Of a stretch of DNA of 64,000 nucleotides, positions 49,530 to 59,746 are shown piece after piece. How positions within the stretch are numbered: the first letter of the stretch is position 1; each line of letters opens with the position of its first letter. The stretch is from Bacteroidales bacterium. GTDB taxonomy: Bacteria; Bacteroidota; Bacteroidia; Bacteroidales; M50B96. The DNA lies in assembly GCA_018401015.1 (NCBI GenBank), contig JAGYLP010000001.1:142463-206462 (forward strand), written 5' to 3'. Made by a program: the position numbers and the translations under genes. Under the pieces are notes generated by a model. The model was not told the origin of the DNA, made no database searches, and saw only the letters and a program-made list of their open reading frames with translations.

Positions 49530-51260
49530 TTATCGGGTTCGTTCGTCAGTTTTGGTCTCGATTAATTCGTCGTTCTTGTATTTTGCTTCGTAGGCAATGG
49601 CTCCATTCGATTTGCGGTAAATAAACGTACCGTGCTTCATGCCTTTCTTGAAGGACTGTTCGCTCTGAACCAATCCAAATTCATAGTAAACCAGCCATTT
49701 CCCGTGAGGTAAGCCGTCTTTATAATTTTCTTCGCGTAAAATATTACCACGCTCGTTCCAATACTTCCAGACTCCGTCTTTTTCCCCTTGTTGATAACTA
49801 CCGGAGATGAGTTGTTTTCCATTTTCGCTGAAGGTGGCGTAGGGTCCATGTAGAATACCTTTTTCAAATTGCTCGGTGTAACGTAAGCTTCCATTTTCGT
49901 TCCAGTAAGTCCAGCTTTGATCTTTGTTGTTTTCGAAATAGACTCCTTCGTATTGCTTCTGCCCGTTTTCAAACCAAGCAGTCCAGGCTCCATGCATCTG
50001 CCCCATTTGAAACGATCCCACTGTTTTTGGATTTCCATTTTCGTAGAATTGTTTCCATTCACCATCTTCCAATCCCATGTGGAAGTTTCCTTCGTAATCG
50101 ACTGTTCCATTTTCGAAAAACACTTTCCAATAACCGTCTTTTTCGTCGTCGGTGTAATTTCCGGTTTTCCAAACCGACCCATCGGGATACCACCAGGTCC
50201 AGGTGCCATGTAATTTTCCGTTCCGATAGGTTCCTTCGTTTCCTTTCGATCCATCGGGATGGTAATAGGTCCATAAGCCATCCTGTTCATCGTTTGTGAA
50301 ATGACCAATCATATCGGGTAAACCGTTCTCGTGCCACCAGCTTGCTTCTCCTATTCGTTTTCCGTTCGAATAATGCATTTCGGTTTCCAATTGCCCGTTG
50401 ATGTACCACTTTTGAATGCTACCGTGGTATTCATTTGCCAAGAACTCTGCTTCGGTTCGTTTCTCACCCGATTCGAAGTAGCTTATCCATTTCCCTTCTT
50501 TTAAACCGTCTTTCATAATCCCTTCCGACTGGATTTTACCGTTTCGGTAATAGGTTTTCTGATAACCGTTTTGGTAGTTTATTTCTTCCTTCAATCCTCC
50601 TTCGGGAAACCAAATTTTCCATTCGCCCGTTTCTAAGCCGTTTTCGAATCGGCCAATCGCTTCGGCTTTTCCATTGGAATAAAAGCTCTCGTATTTCCCA
50701 TTGGCTATTCCCGATTGATATTCCATTTTGGCTCGAATGCTGCCATCGGGGTAATACTCATGATACCAGCCATTTCCATTCTTGACCAGGTGTATTCCGC
50801 CGGGACTGAATTGTTCCCAAATGCGAATCTCTCCATTTTCGAGATATTCCAGCTTTTTCTCCAGTTCACCAATACGACCCGATTCGAAATAGTAGTTCCA
50901 GATCGAATCCTGAAAGCCATTCTCGTAACGACCCGATACGAGGAGTTTGCCGTCCTCGTTCCATGCATCGTAAGTGCCGGTTTGAATGCCGTGGAAGAAA
51001 TAGCCTTCGTTTTGCTTTTTCCCGTTTGGGTAGTAGTAGGTTGTTCTTCCGTGTGGCCTTCCGTTGAAAAATTCTGTTTCCTGAGCGAGAGTGCCATTTT
51101 CGTAAAAATACGACCAAAGGTCTTCTTCCTGCCCGAACTCTTTTACTCCCTCGCTTTTCTTGTTTCCGTTTTTCCAATAATTCACTTCAACTTCTTGAGC
51201 ATGAAGTCCGAAAGGGAGCAGCAAAAGAAGGGTAAGGGTCTTTATGAAAATGCTTTTCAT
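49530..51260 (-). CDS. Secreted MORN-variant / YwqK-like repeat protein
   Basis: 576 aa; signal peptide plus ~22-23 units of ~23 aa 'GxWxxYYENGxxxxEGxYxNGxxx'. Confidence 0.92.
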   Translation of the reverse strand: MKSIFIKTLTLLLLLPFGLHAQEVEVNYWKNGNKKSEGVKEFGQEEDLWSYFYENGTLAQETEFFNGRPHGRTTYYYPNGKKQNEGYFFHGIQTGTYDAWNEDGKLLVSGRYENGFQDSIWNYYFESGRIGELEKKLEYLENGEIRIWEQFSPGGIHLVKNGNGWYHEYYPDGSIRAKMEYQSGIANGKYESFYSNGKAEAIGRFENGLETGEWKIWFPEGGLKEEINYQNGYQKTYYRNGKIQSEGIMKDGLKEGKWISYFESGEKRTEAEFLANEYHGSIQKWYINGQLETEMHYSNGKRIGEASWWHENGLPDMIGHFTNDEQDGLWTYYHPDGSKGNEGTYRNGKLHGTWTWWYPDGSVWKTGNYTDDEKDGYWKVFFENGTVDYEGNFHMGLEDGEWKQFYENGNPKTVGSFQMGQMHGAWTAWFENGQKQYEGVYFENNKDQSWTYWNENGSLRYTEQFEKGILHGPYATFSENGKQLISGSYQQGEKDGVWKYWNERGNILREENYKDGLPHGKWLVYYEFGLVQSEQSFKKGMKHGTFIYRKSNGAIAYEAKYKNDELIETKTDERTR

Positions 51261-51358
51261 CTGTATATATTTTGATTTTAAAGTTCAGCTGGAATACCCA
51301 TAATGCATTATCGCGGTTGATGAGATTTTTTTACCTCACGGGTATTTCATAGTTACAG

Positions 51359-52354
51359 TTAAATTGTTAAAAGATGATGATTCAGAAGGTGTTGTGCGAT
51401 TTGAAGGGCATTGGTGGCTGCGCCTTTTCGCAAGTTATCGGCACTAATCCATAGGTTCAAACAATTTTGGCACGATGCATCTCTTCGGATCCTGCCTACC
51501 AGAACCTGGTTTTGTTCGTTGGCTAAAAGCGGTGTAGGATATTCATTTCGATCCGGTTGGTCGAATACGGTTACACCCGGCGTTTCGGCAAGAGTTTGCC
51601 GGATAGCTTCGATTTCGAAGGGACGGTGAAATTCGATGTTGGCCGATAGGGAGTGCCCATTTTGAACCGGCACTCTCACTACGGTTGCGCTAACCTGAAT
51701 CTCGGGGGCATTGAGGATTTTTCGAGTTTCATGGATTAGTTTTAACTCTTCGCTGGTGTTTCCTTCGGCATCGAATTCACCCCCGTGCGGAATAACATTC
51801 AGGTCGATAGGATGGGGATAGAAATTCGGATGATTGGTTCCGTTCCGCTCTCCCATTAATTGTTGGAGTGCTGCATGTCCGCTTCCGCTAACTGCCTGGT
51901 AGGTAGAGGTTACAATGCGCTTGATTTGCCAGTTCCGGTGCAGGCCCGAGAGAGCCAAAACCAGTTGAATGGTGGAGCAATTCGGGTTAGCAATGATACG
52001 GTGATGATTGGTAAGCATTTCGGCATTAATTTCTGGAACCACCAGCGGAATCTCCTGATCCATCCGAAAGGCCGATGAATTATCGATTACCCGGCAGCCT
52101 TTGGCTGCAAATTGGGGTGCAAATTCCTTACTAACAGCGCCCCCCGCTGTGAATATTGCTAAGTGTGGCGCTTTCTGCAAGGCGGTTTGAATATCCACTA
52201 CCGGATAATTTTGCCCTTTGCAGCGAATGGTTTTGCCAAGCGAGCGGGAGGAAGCAACGGGCAGTAACTCCTCAAAAGGGAAATCGAATTCTTCTAAAAC
52301 TTCCAGGAGTTTCGAACCTACTAGTCCGGTAGCTCCTATCAGGGCGAGACGCAT
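51359..52354 (-). CDS. asd: Aspartate-semialdehyde dehydrogenase
   Basis: 331 aa; ALIGATGLVGSKLLEVL, IANPNCSTIQLVLAL, STYQAVSGSG. Confidence 0.96.
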   Translation of the reverse strand: MRLALIGATGLVGSKLLEVLEEFDFPFEELLPVASSRSLGKTIRCKGQNYPVVDIQTALQKAPHLAIFTAGGAVSKEFAPQFAAKGCRVIDNSSAFRMDQEIPLVVPEINAEMLTNHHRIIANPNCSTIQLVLALSGLHRNWQIKRIVTSTYQAVSGSGHAALQQLMGERNGTNHPNFYPHPIDLNVIPHGGEFDAEGNTSEELKLIHETRKILNAPEIQVSATVVRVPVQNGHSLSANIEFHRPFEIEAIRQTLAETPGVTVFDQPDRNEYPTPLLANEQNQVLVGRIRRDASCQNCLNLWISADNLRKGAATNALQIAQHLLNHHLLTI

Positions 52355-52365
52355 GTAGTTGAATT

Positions 52366-53070
52366 TTAATGAATTTGGTATTGTTTTAATGCTTGATGAT
52401 AGTCGTTCTCCTTTCCTTCGGTTACATGATTTAACAGCTCGTGAAATTCCTTACCGTGGTTGAAAAAACGGGTGTGACACAACTCGTGTAGTAGGATGAA
52501 GTCGATGAGATGCTCCGGAAGCTTCATTACGTGACAGCTAATTCGAATGTCGCCGTTGCTGCGGCAAGAACCCCACTTCGATTTCGTTTTGCTAATGCTT
52601 AGTTCCCGGAATTGAAACCCATGCTTTTGGGCCAACATGCGAATTCTTTCAGGAATATAACTTTTGGCTTCTTGCTCATAAACAAGGGTTTTCGCCTTGA
52701 ATATAAGATCCTGAACAAAAGGATCTTGCCAGTTGAGTTCTTTCGGATAGCGAACCTCCATGCGGTTGCCTTCCAGCCTCAATAAACCATTTGCCCGGTT
52801 GTCGGCGAGTAAATGGATTTCGGTACTGCGGGTGCGATAGGCTTCGTTTGGATTTGGTCCTTCGGTTTTAAAGGAGTGCTTGGCCAACTGTTCCTGTATC
52901 CAAGGCTTGCGACTATGGAGAAATTTGCGTGCTTCGGCAATCGGATAACCATAAGGAATGGTCATGCGGACCTCGCTCGCTTTACGCATACTCAATACGA
53001 GGTTGCGAGCCCTTTTATGCATTACGAAGTGAACCCAGCCTATGCCTTCGATATGTTCGCGGAAATTCAT
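52366..53070 (-). CDS. YgjP-like (DUF45/M48-type) metallopeptidase
   Basis: 234 aa; KSKWGSCRSNGDIRISCHVMKLPEHLIDFILLHELCHTRFFNHGKEFHELL. Confidence 0.93.
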   Translation of the reverse strand: MNFREHIEGIGWVHFVMHKRARNLVLSMRKASEVRMTIPYGYPIAEARKFLHSRKPWIQEQLAKHSFKTEGPNPNEAYRTRSTEIHLLADNRANGLLRLEGNRMEVRYPKELNWQDPFVQDLIFKAKTLVYEQEAKSYIPERIRMLAQKHGFQFRELSISKTKSKWGSCRSNGDIRISCHVMKLPEHLIDFILLHELCHTRFFNHGKEFHELLNHVTEGKENDYHQALKQYQIH

Positions 53071-53217
53071 TCAGGATATAAACTTAAGGCGCTAAAATAC
53101 AAAATAAGACTTCCCTCCTTCGAAGATGGATGTTCAATTTCTTATTTTTGAACTCTTCCCTTTTCTCCCCTAAAAAGATGGAAGCATGCCTCGCATTTTA
53201 CACCTAAAATAGGCTCT

Positions 53218-55818
53218 ATGAAGGCGTGCTTTTTATTTCTGGTTGGCTCTCTTGCTGCTATTTTTTTTACCGGGTTTATTGTTCCTAAGGCGATAAGTCA
53301 AACTGTGATTCAGGATGATTTTTCGGACGGTGATTTGAATCATAACCCAACCTGGCTTGGCGATACGGCCATTTTTGTGGTGAATAGCGATCGGGTGTTG
53401 CAGTTGAATGCTCCTGAGCCGGGTTTAGCGAAGCTCTTTCATCCTATTACATTCAGTGAGTCGATGGAATGCCGTGCCAAGCTTCGAATGGCCTTCTCTC
53501 CCAGCGATAATAACCGCATGGAGTGGCAGGTTTTAACTTCGCCCGATTCTTCGTCGGCTTTCGTGTTAGCTATGGGGAAAAACGGGAGCGAAGATGCCAT
53601 CGATTTCTATTTTCGAGGAGCCGACAGCGACACCTTGTTGATCGCAGGCGAACCCGGAGCCATCGTCGAGACTGATAATGAGTTTTGGATTAAGCTCTCC
53701 TACAATCATGGAAGTTGGCGGTTGTGGGCCGATTTTGATGGTTATGGTTGGTATCGCTTTCAGGGCGATGCTTCGTTCCCTATCATCCAGGATTCCTGGT
53801 TAACACAGTTCCTGCTGCAATATACTTCGAGCAATGTAGCGCGCTTCTATCTCGACGATATTTATGTAGGACCACCCTTGCTGGATAGTATTCCCCCAAG
53901 ATTAGAGGAGAGTAGGCTGGTTGCTGATGGCAGCTTGAAATTGATTTTCTCCGAAATGATGGATAGCACGCTGATCCAGGTAAAGCAATCGTATGTCCTA
54001 AGCGATTTAGGAATACCGGTGCAGATTGATTATTCGAAAGCGAACCCTCGGCAGGTTATTTTATGGTTTGAAGAGATGTTGGCGTTCGACCAGCATTATG
54101 AGTTGAAAATGAATGGTCTGACTGATACTTCCGGCCTAATGATGGCCGATACTACGGTGATGATTTTTGAACATCGTCCTGTTCCCTTCGATGTGGTTTT
54201 TAATGAAATAATGGCCGACCCTAGTCCACGGGTCGAACTGCCTGAGCGAGAGTACATCGAGCTGTTTAATCGGAGCGAATTCGAACAGCAACTGAATGCC
54301 TATCGCCTGACCGTGGGAAGTCGGACTTATGCGCTGCCGGAATATTCCCTTGCTTCGGGTAGCTATGTTTTCCTGTCATCGGCTGGTGCTTGTTTGGAAT
54401 ATCCACCAAACCTCCCGTGTTTGGAGGTGTTAGGAAATAATGTCGTTAGCAACGAACAAACTTTTCTGCAATTGGTCGATACATTTGGTGAGGTTATGGC
54501 CTTTGCCGAATACCGGGTCGATTGGTTTGCCAATTCTTATCAGGCCGATGGAGGTTGGAGCATGGAGTGCATCGACCCGGAGAATTTTTGCGGTGGTAAA
54601 AATAATTGGAGTGTATCAACTCATTTTTGGGGAGGAACTCCCGGTAAGAAAAATAGTGTGTTGGAGGTTAATCCTGATTTTGAAGATTTCAGGCTAATTC
54701 GGGGTTTCTTCCTGGATTCGACCAGTGTGCAACTCATCTTTTCGAAAAGCGTCGATTGGCTTCGTTTTAACGAGGCAAATTGGCCTGCTAACTGGCCTTT
54801 GCCCGATAGTATTTCGAGTTCCGACCCGCTTATGCGGACAATGAATATTTTTTTTTCACCAAACGACTCGGTTTTTCATCTAACGGAGTTTACACTTTCC
54901 GGCATGAGCGATGTATGCGGAAATAGTTTGCTGCCCGGAACGGTTCGTTTAGCTTTCCCCCAGTACCCGGAACCGGGCGATGTGGTGATCAATGAGGTGT
55001 TGTTCAATCCATTTGAAAACGGTGTTGATTATGTCGAGCTCTATCATCGGGGCGATAAGGTGGTGGACTTGAAGCAATTTCGTACAGCTCGTTACGATTC
55101 CGACGGACAAAGTTACACCCAGGTTGCACCCCTTAGTGCAGGTACTTATTTGCTATTCCCGGGCGATTATTTTGTCCTCACCACGAATAAAGAGCTGGCG
55201 ATGGACCATTATCCCAGTCACAATGCCGGAGCATTTCCGGAGTTTGAATCCTCCTTGCCAACTCTTAGCAACGAAGCCGGTTCATTCCTCTTGCTCGATC
55301 AAGGCATGCAGCTAATCGATGTACTTGTTTACGAAGATGACTGGCAACATCCTTCACTCGCCGATCCGAAAGGAGTTGCCTTGGAACGGGTACACCCCGA
55401 CTGGCCTTCTGCTGAACGAACTACGTGGGCATCGGCTGCTGAAACGGTGGGGTTTGGAACGCCCGGACTGCTTAACTCACAATGGCATTCGACCGAACCG
55501 CAGCAGCATGAGTTTTATCTGGAAAATCGAGAGTTTTCGCCCGACCGAGATGGCTTGAATGATTACCTCTTTCTTCATTATCGGTTCGATGAGCCAGGCT
55601 ACTTTCTTCAGGTGAGCATTTTCGATAGTAAGGGGCGATATGTTCGAAGCTTAACGGACTATGTGCAAGTTGCGCTTAACGGGCAACTCTCCTGGGATGG
55701 GACTCATGATTCCGGAGGGCTATTGCCAATGGGGGTGTATTTGATTCATCTGGTTTATTTTCATCCGAATGGGAGGAAAGGAGAAAAGACCTTGAGTGCA
55801 GCACTGGTTTATCCTTAG
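53218..55818 (+). CDS. Secreted lamin-tail-domain protein with gliding-motility-type C-terminal domain (T9SS cargo-like)
   Basis: 866 aa; NEIMADPSPRVELPEREYIELFNRS and DVVINEVLFNPFENGVDYVELYH LTD motifs; C-term FSPDRDGLNDYLFLHY...FDSKGRYVRSL...GVYLIHL. Confidence 0.9.
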   Translation: MKACFLFLVGSLAAIFFTGFIVPKAISQTVIQDDFSDGDLNHNPTWLGDTAIFVVNSDRVLQLNAPEPGLAKLFHPITFSESMECRAKLRMAFSPSDNNRMEWQVLTSPDSSSAFVLAMGKNGSEDAIDFYFRGADSDTLLIAGEPGAIVETDNEFWIKLSYNHGSWRLWADFDGYGWYRFQGDASFPIIQDSWLTQFLLQYTSSNVARFYLDDIYVGPPLLDSIPPRLEESRLVADGSLKLIFSEMMDSTLIQVKQSYVLSDLGIPVQIDYSKANPRQVILWFEEMLAFDQHYELKMNGLTDTSGLMMADTTVMIFEHRPVPFDVVFNEIMADPSPRVELPEREYIELFNRSEFEQQLNAYRLTVGSRTYALPEYSLASGSYVFLSSAGACLEYPPNLPCLEVLGNNVVSNEQTFLQLVDTFGEVMAFAEYRVDWFANSYQADGGWSMECIDPENFCGGKNNWSVSTHFWGGTPGKKNSVLEVNPDFEDFRLIRGFFLDSTSVQLIFSKSVDWLRFNEANWPANWPLPDSISSSDPLMRTMNIFFSPNDSVFHLTEFTLSGMSDVCGNSLLPGTVRLAFPQYPEPGDVVINEVLFNPFENGVDYVELYHRGDKVVDLKQFRTARYDSDGQSYTQVAPLSAGTYLLFPGDYFVLTTNKELAMDHYPSHNAGAFPEFESSLPTLSNEAGSFLLLDQGMQLIDVLVYEDDWQHPSLADPKGVALERVHPDWPSAERTTWASAAETVGFGTPGLLNSQWHSTEPQQHEFYLENREFSPDRDGLNDYLFLHYRFDEPGYFLQVSIFDSKGRYVRSLTDYVQVALNGQLSWDGTHDSGGLLPMGVYLIHLVYFHPNGRKGEKTLSAALVYP

Positions 55819-55863
55819 GAGTCTTGAAGCGCTTTAAGTTTATTAGGGCAGGGAAGGTATGAG

Positions 55864-56154
55864 TTGGATGGAATAGCAGTGGTTTCTTCTCTTCAATTTG
55901 AGGAAGAGAATCCCCCTCAATTAAAGGTTTTTCCCAATCCTACAAGCGAGAGAATTACCCTGTCGTTCACAGGAAAACAGGACTTTGTTCAGCTAAGTGT
56001 GTACAGTGCCATCGGAGAGGAAGTAATGACTCAAAGCCTTCAGGGGAAATGTCCAACCGATTTGTCGGTTAGCGATTTAGCACCCGGCAGCTACACCATC
56101 CGCATTAAAACTGCCGATGGGGAATGGAATCAAACGTTTTTAAAAATCGATTAA
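55864..56154 (+). pseudogene. Orphan T9SS type A sorting domain (probable gene remnant)
   Basis: TTG-start ORF, same frame as the upstream gene beyond two stops (TAG 55816, TGA 55825); LKVFPNPTSERITLSFTGKQDFVQLSVYSAIGEEV...LAPGSYTIRIKTADGEWNQTFLKID; no signal peptide. Confidence 0.65.
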
Positions 56155-56164
56155 TTCCGACTTT

Positions 56165-57778
56165 TTAAGGCTGATAGCTCAAGGTGTCGATGATGGATTT
56201 TCCAACGAGCAGGCTTTCGTCAATCTCCTGAATGAGCGGGTAATAGCTTTGGTCGTCGAAAATGCTGCGAGCAATTTGTGCATGAATCATGGTGCGAATA
56301 ATATTCTCGGAGCGCTTCCAATCGGAGGTAGATGGCTTGATGTCTTTCGAGGCAGCAAAATCTAAAAAGGATTCATGCAGATTGCGCTTATCCAACAATT
56401 TAACTAAGGATTTGTAATCGCCGGTAGCTACTAATTCACTCCGGTGTCGGTCGGCATATTGAAATCCAAACTGATATATGAGCCCACGATTTCGCACTTT
56501 GATATAAAAATCGCTAAGTGGCAAAGTATCGACCGCAACGGTGTGGTCGGGTGTGATTCCTCCCCCTCCGTAAACTCGTTTCCCTTTTGGGGTTAGGTAA
56601 ACAGTGGAGTCCTTGGTGGAATTGCCGGAGTCGGCTGCTAGCTCATTCCAATCGCTCAAATCGGGATGACCGAAGGGCATGTCGTCCTGTTTGCCGTTTT
56701 CATAAGGTGTTTGAATGCTCCTTCCGGTTGGCGTAAAGTATCGGGCAATGGTAAGTCGTAAAGCCGAACCGTCGGGGAATTCCCGTTGTTCTTGTACTAA
56801 TCCTTTTCCATAACTGCGCCGGCCAACAATCACTCCCCGGTCGTTATCCTGGATAGCACCTGCGAATATTTCGCTGGCACTTGCCGACCATTCGTCGATG
56901 AGAACTACTACGGGTGTATTGGTAAAGCGCCCCCCCGATTTGGAAATCGATTCACTGCGCGGACGCGCTTTCCCTTCGGTGTAAACAATGAGCGTTCCGG
57001 CCTCGAAGAACTCATCGATCATTTTGATGGCCATTTCCATGAACCCACCGCTATTCCCCCGCAAATCGACAATCAGTTTTTCCATCCCCTGCGCCAATAA
57101 TCGATCCCCGGCATCGATAAACTCCTGATAGGTATTCCGGGCAAAGCGATTCATTTTAATGTATCCAACCTTCTCGTCCATCATGTAAGCAACATCCAGG
57201 CTGTAAATGGGAATTTTATCGCGTGTGATGCTGAAGGGTAACAATTCCTCGTCGCCATAACGCTGGATGGAAATATCGACAACTGTTCCTTTTTTCCCTT
57301 TGAGTAAGGACATCACCGTTTCGGTGGTCACTCCAACTCCGGCAATAAGGCTATCGCCTACCTTTATAATGCGGTCGCCTGCTAAAATGCCTACTTTTTC
57401 CGACGGTCCACCCGGAATCGGATGGACAATAACCACGGTGTCTTCTCGTAAATTGAACTGAACGCCAATACCATCGAAGGCTCCATGCAACTGTTCGTTG
57501 GTGAACTCTAAATCTTGTGGCGGAATGTACACCGAATGCGGATCGAGTTCTTCCAGTATTTTCGGAATCATCAATTCCACCAGGTCTTCCTGATGGATTG
57601 TATCGACGTATTCTTCTTCGATATAGTTTAAAACCGATTGTAATTTATTATGCTGCGGATAGATGGAAATTGCCTTGGAGTTGCCATTAAAATTGAGCTG
57701 GTTGCCAATTAAAATACCTGCAATAAGCAAGAGAGCAAAAACCAGTGGAAGGTAGTATTTCGAGAAGGGTTTGGACAT
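56165..57778 (-). CDS. S41 family C-terminal processing peptidase
   Basis: 537 aa; PDZ domain, LIVDLRGNSGGFMEMAI, VLIDEWSASASEIFAGAIQDNDRGVIVGRRSYGKGLVQ. Confidence 0.96.
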   Translation of the reverse strand: MSKPFSKYYLPLVFALLLIAGILIGNQLNFNGNSKAISIYPQHNKLQSVLNYIEEEYVDTIHQEDLVELMIPKILEELDPHSVYIPPQDLEFTNEQLHGAFDGIGVQFNLREDTVVIVHPIPGGPSEKVGILAGDRIIKVGDSLIAGVGVTTETVMSLLKGKKGTVVDISIQRYGDEELLPFSITRDKIPIYSLDVAYMMDEKVGYIKMNRFARNTYQEFIDAGDRLLAQGMEKLIVDLRGNSGGFMEMAIKMIDEFFEAGTLIVYTEGKARPRSESISKSGGRFTNTPVVVLIDEWSASASEIFAGAIQDNDRGVIVGRRSYGKGLVQEQREFPDGSALRLTIARYFTPTGRSIQTPYENGKQDDMPFGHPDLSDWNELAADSGNSTKDSTVYLTPKGKRVYGGGGITPDHTVAVDTLPLSDFYIKVRNRGLIYQFGFQYADRHRSELVATGDYKSLVKLLDKRNLHESFLDFAASKDIKPSTSDWKRSENIIRTMIHAQIARSIFDDQSYYPLIQEIDESLLVGKSIIDTLSYQP

Positions 57779-57780
57779 GA

Positions 57781-58401
57781 TTAAAAGATTCTAAAAAATA
57801 AGAGCGCATAGAGGTAAAATCGTGCGATGCGAACCAATGCAAAGCTTAGAAATCGCACTGCCGGGAAGCGCAAAATGCCGGCAATGGAGGCCACTACACC
57901 CCAGGGTAAGGGGAAAAGGGCCGCCAGAATAATGAGGATTCCTCCCCATTTTTTAAATAACCCTATGTAATTGGAGAATTTACGGGTTATATATTGTTGA
58001 ATTCGAGGCTGAAGATAAAGGAGCTGCCCAATACCGAATGCAGCGTAGCCTCCCAAATAGGAAGTAATGGCTAATCCGCTTACAATGAGCCACGGATTAA
58101 AGGTGTGTTGTGCCCAAAGGACCAGCAAATCGGGGGGTAATAAACCAATAACCGATTCCGAGAAGAAGAAAATGATGAGAACCTGCCATTCACTGAGGTG
58201 TTCGAGCATTTCTTCGAACAGGGTCTCGAACTCAATGATGTAGGTTTCAATAAGGTAAAAAGCGAGGATGAATAAACCTAGAAAGACGGATACCTTCAGC
58301 CCGTTTACCAGCATGAATCGGTACAATCCACTGCGGCGGTAATATACATGATAAACCTTAAGTCGCTCCCAAATTCGAATCAATCGTTCGCTTCCTGACA
58401 C
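57781..58401 (-). CDS. VTT/SNARE-associated (DedA-like) membrane protein
   Basis: 206 aa polytopic; FSESVIGLLPPDLLVLWAQ...YLGGYAAFGIGQLL...GGILIILAALFPLPWGVVASIAGILRFP. Confidence 0.85.
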   Translation of the reverse strand: MSGSERLIRIWERLKVYHVYYRRSGLYRFMLVNGLKVSVFLGLFILAFYLIETYIIEFETLFEEMLEHLSEWQVLIIFFFSESVIGLLPPDLLVLWAQHTFNPWLIVSGLAITSYLGGYAAFGIGQLLYLQPRIQQYITRKFSNYIGLFKKWGGILIILAALFPLPWGVVASIAGILRFPAVRFLSFALVRIARFYLYALLFFRIF

Positions 58402-58406
58402 GGGGA

Positions 58407-59039
58407 TTAGTTGTTAAATAGGTTCAATACTTCTTGGATCGATGGGAATGTATTTCGATAAACATGTTCCAGCTCGGTAGGTTTAAACCAGGCTACCTCA
58501 CTGATATCTTCTTCGGTTTGAGGAACCGCTTGCTCCTGGCCGGTATGCTTTACTTTGAACCAGGTTGTTTCCTTTAAGACCAATTTATTTTTCAAACGAT
58601 AAGTGTGGTAAGTTCGAGTAAGCAGGTGGAGTATTTGAAGTTGGCGCAATCCACACTCTTCCTCTAATTCTCGAAGGCAAGCGGCTTCGGTCTCTTCTCC
58701 CGGCTCAATCTTCCCTTTTGGTAAATCCCATTTGTTGCGGCGAAAAATGAAGAGTAATTCTCCATTTTCATTTTCAATCACCCCGCCCGAGGCTCGAATG
58801 AATTCAATGTTGTTGTGAGCAAAGCTGAATAGTTCTTCCGGATGTGGATGAATTAAGTAAGCTGTTAAGTCGAGTCGATTCTCCTGATACTGAAGCAGTA
58901 AATCCAGAATCTCTTCCATGCTTCGGTCCTCAAGTACGAGGGCTGATTTTTCTGCTGTGTCCGGAATTTCCTTACTGAGGTAAACTACTCCCCGTTCGAA
59001 GTGGATTTTTATCATCGAATCGCTGCTTTTTCCAATCAT
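58407..59039 (-). CDS. NUDIX hydrolase
   Basis: 210 aa; LPKGKIEPGEETEAACLRELEEECGL Nudix box. Confidence 0.95.
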   Translation of the reverse strand: MIGKSSDSMIKIHFERGVVYLSKEIPDTAEKSALVLEDRSMEEILDLLLQYQENRLDLTAYLIHPHPEELFSFAHNNIEFIRASGGVIENENGELLFIFRRNKWDLPKGKIEPGEETEAACLRELEEECGLRQLQILHLLTRTYHTYRLKNKLVLKETTWFKVKHTGQEQAVPQTEEDISEVAWFKPTELEHVYRNTFPSIQEVLNLFNN

Positions 59040-59045
59040 TTCGGC

Positions 59046-59077
59046 TTGCTAAGGGGGGCGAATTTAGCGTATATTTG
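59046..59077 (+). promoter_or_regulatory. Bacteroidota-type promoter of pyrE
   Basis: TTG (59046-59048), 21-nt spacer, TATATTTG (59070-59077), 31 nt before the ATG. Confidence 0.6.
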
Positions 59078-59107
59078 CGTGAAAATTTGTTAAATGATTC
59101 ATACAGC

Positions 59108-59746
59108 ATGGAGGATTTTTCACGCAGCATAGCCAGTATTCTACTTCAGATTGAAGCCGTTAAAATTGAACTCAAAAAACCCTTTACCTGGGCGTCGGGG
59201 TGGAGGTCGCCTATTTATTGCGATAACCGGAAAATTTTATCCTTCCCTCGTGAGCGCAGCATCGTTACCAAAGCCTTTGCCTCCATGGTGAAAGAACGTT
59301 TCCCCGAGGCCGAGTACCTTGCCGGGGTTGCAACGGGTGCCATCGCGCACGGTGCACTGGTTGCACAGGAACTGAACTTGCCATTTGTTTACGTGCGCTC
59401 AGCGCCGAAATCACATGGACTCACCAACCTCATCGAAGGGAAAATTGAAACGAGTAAAAAAGTAGTCGTAATCGAAGATTTAATTTCTACCGGAGGAAGC
59501 AGTTTACAAGCAGTGGAAGCACTACGCTCAGCCGGTATGGAAGTGTTGGGTATGTTGGCCATTTTTACCTACAGCTTTGATGTTTCCCAGAAACGCTTTC
59601 AGGAAGCTAACTGCCCGGTTTATACACTTAGTAACTACCATGCACTCATCGATCTGGCCTTAGACGAAGGTCGCTTCGCTACTTCCGACCTCGAATCGCT
59701 TCGGGCCTGGCGAGTAGCTCCCGATCAATGGGGGCTGTCCTTATAA
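59108..59746 (+). CDS. pyrE: Orotate phosphoribosyltransferase
   Basis: FTWASGWRSPIYCDNRKIL, VVVIEDLISTGGSSLQAVEAL; ATG at 59108. Confidence 0.96.
   Translation: MEDFSRSIASILLQIEAVKIELKKPFTWASGWRSPIYCDNRKILSFPRERSIVTKAFASMVKERFPEAEYLAGVATGAIAHGALVAQELNLPFVYVRSAPKSHGLTNLIEGKIETSKKVVVIEDLISTGGSSLQAVEALRSAGMEVLGMLAIFTYSFDVSQKRFQEANCPVYTLSNYHALIDLALDEGRFATSDLESLRAWRVAPDQWGLSL

Noticed and set aside
49637-50308. 223-aa ORF on the minus strand within the MORN-repeat gene
   Set aside because: Shadow ORF in another frame of a regular repeat gene; composition is typical of frame-shifted repeat translation.
49530-51260. Reading the MORN/YwqK gene as the antitoxin of a toxin-antitoxin pair
   Set aside because: No toxin-like ORF adjoins it; protein is secreted and far longer than an antitoxin.
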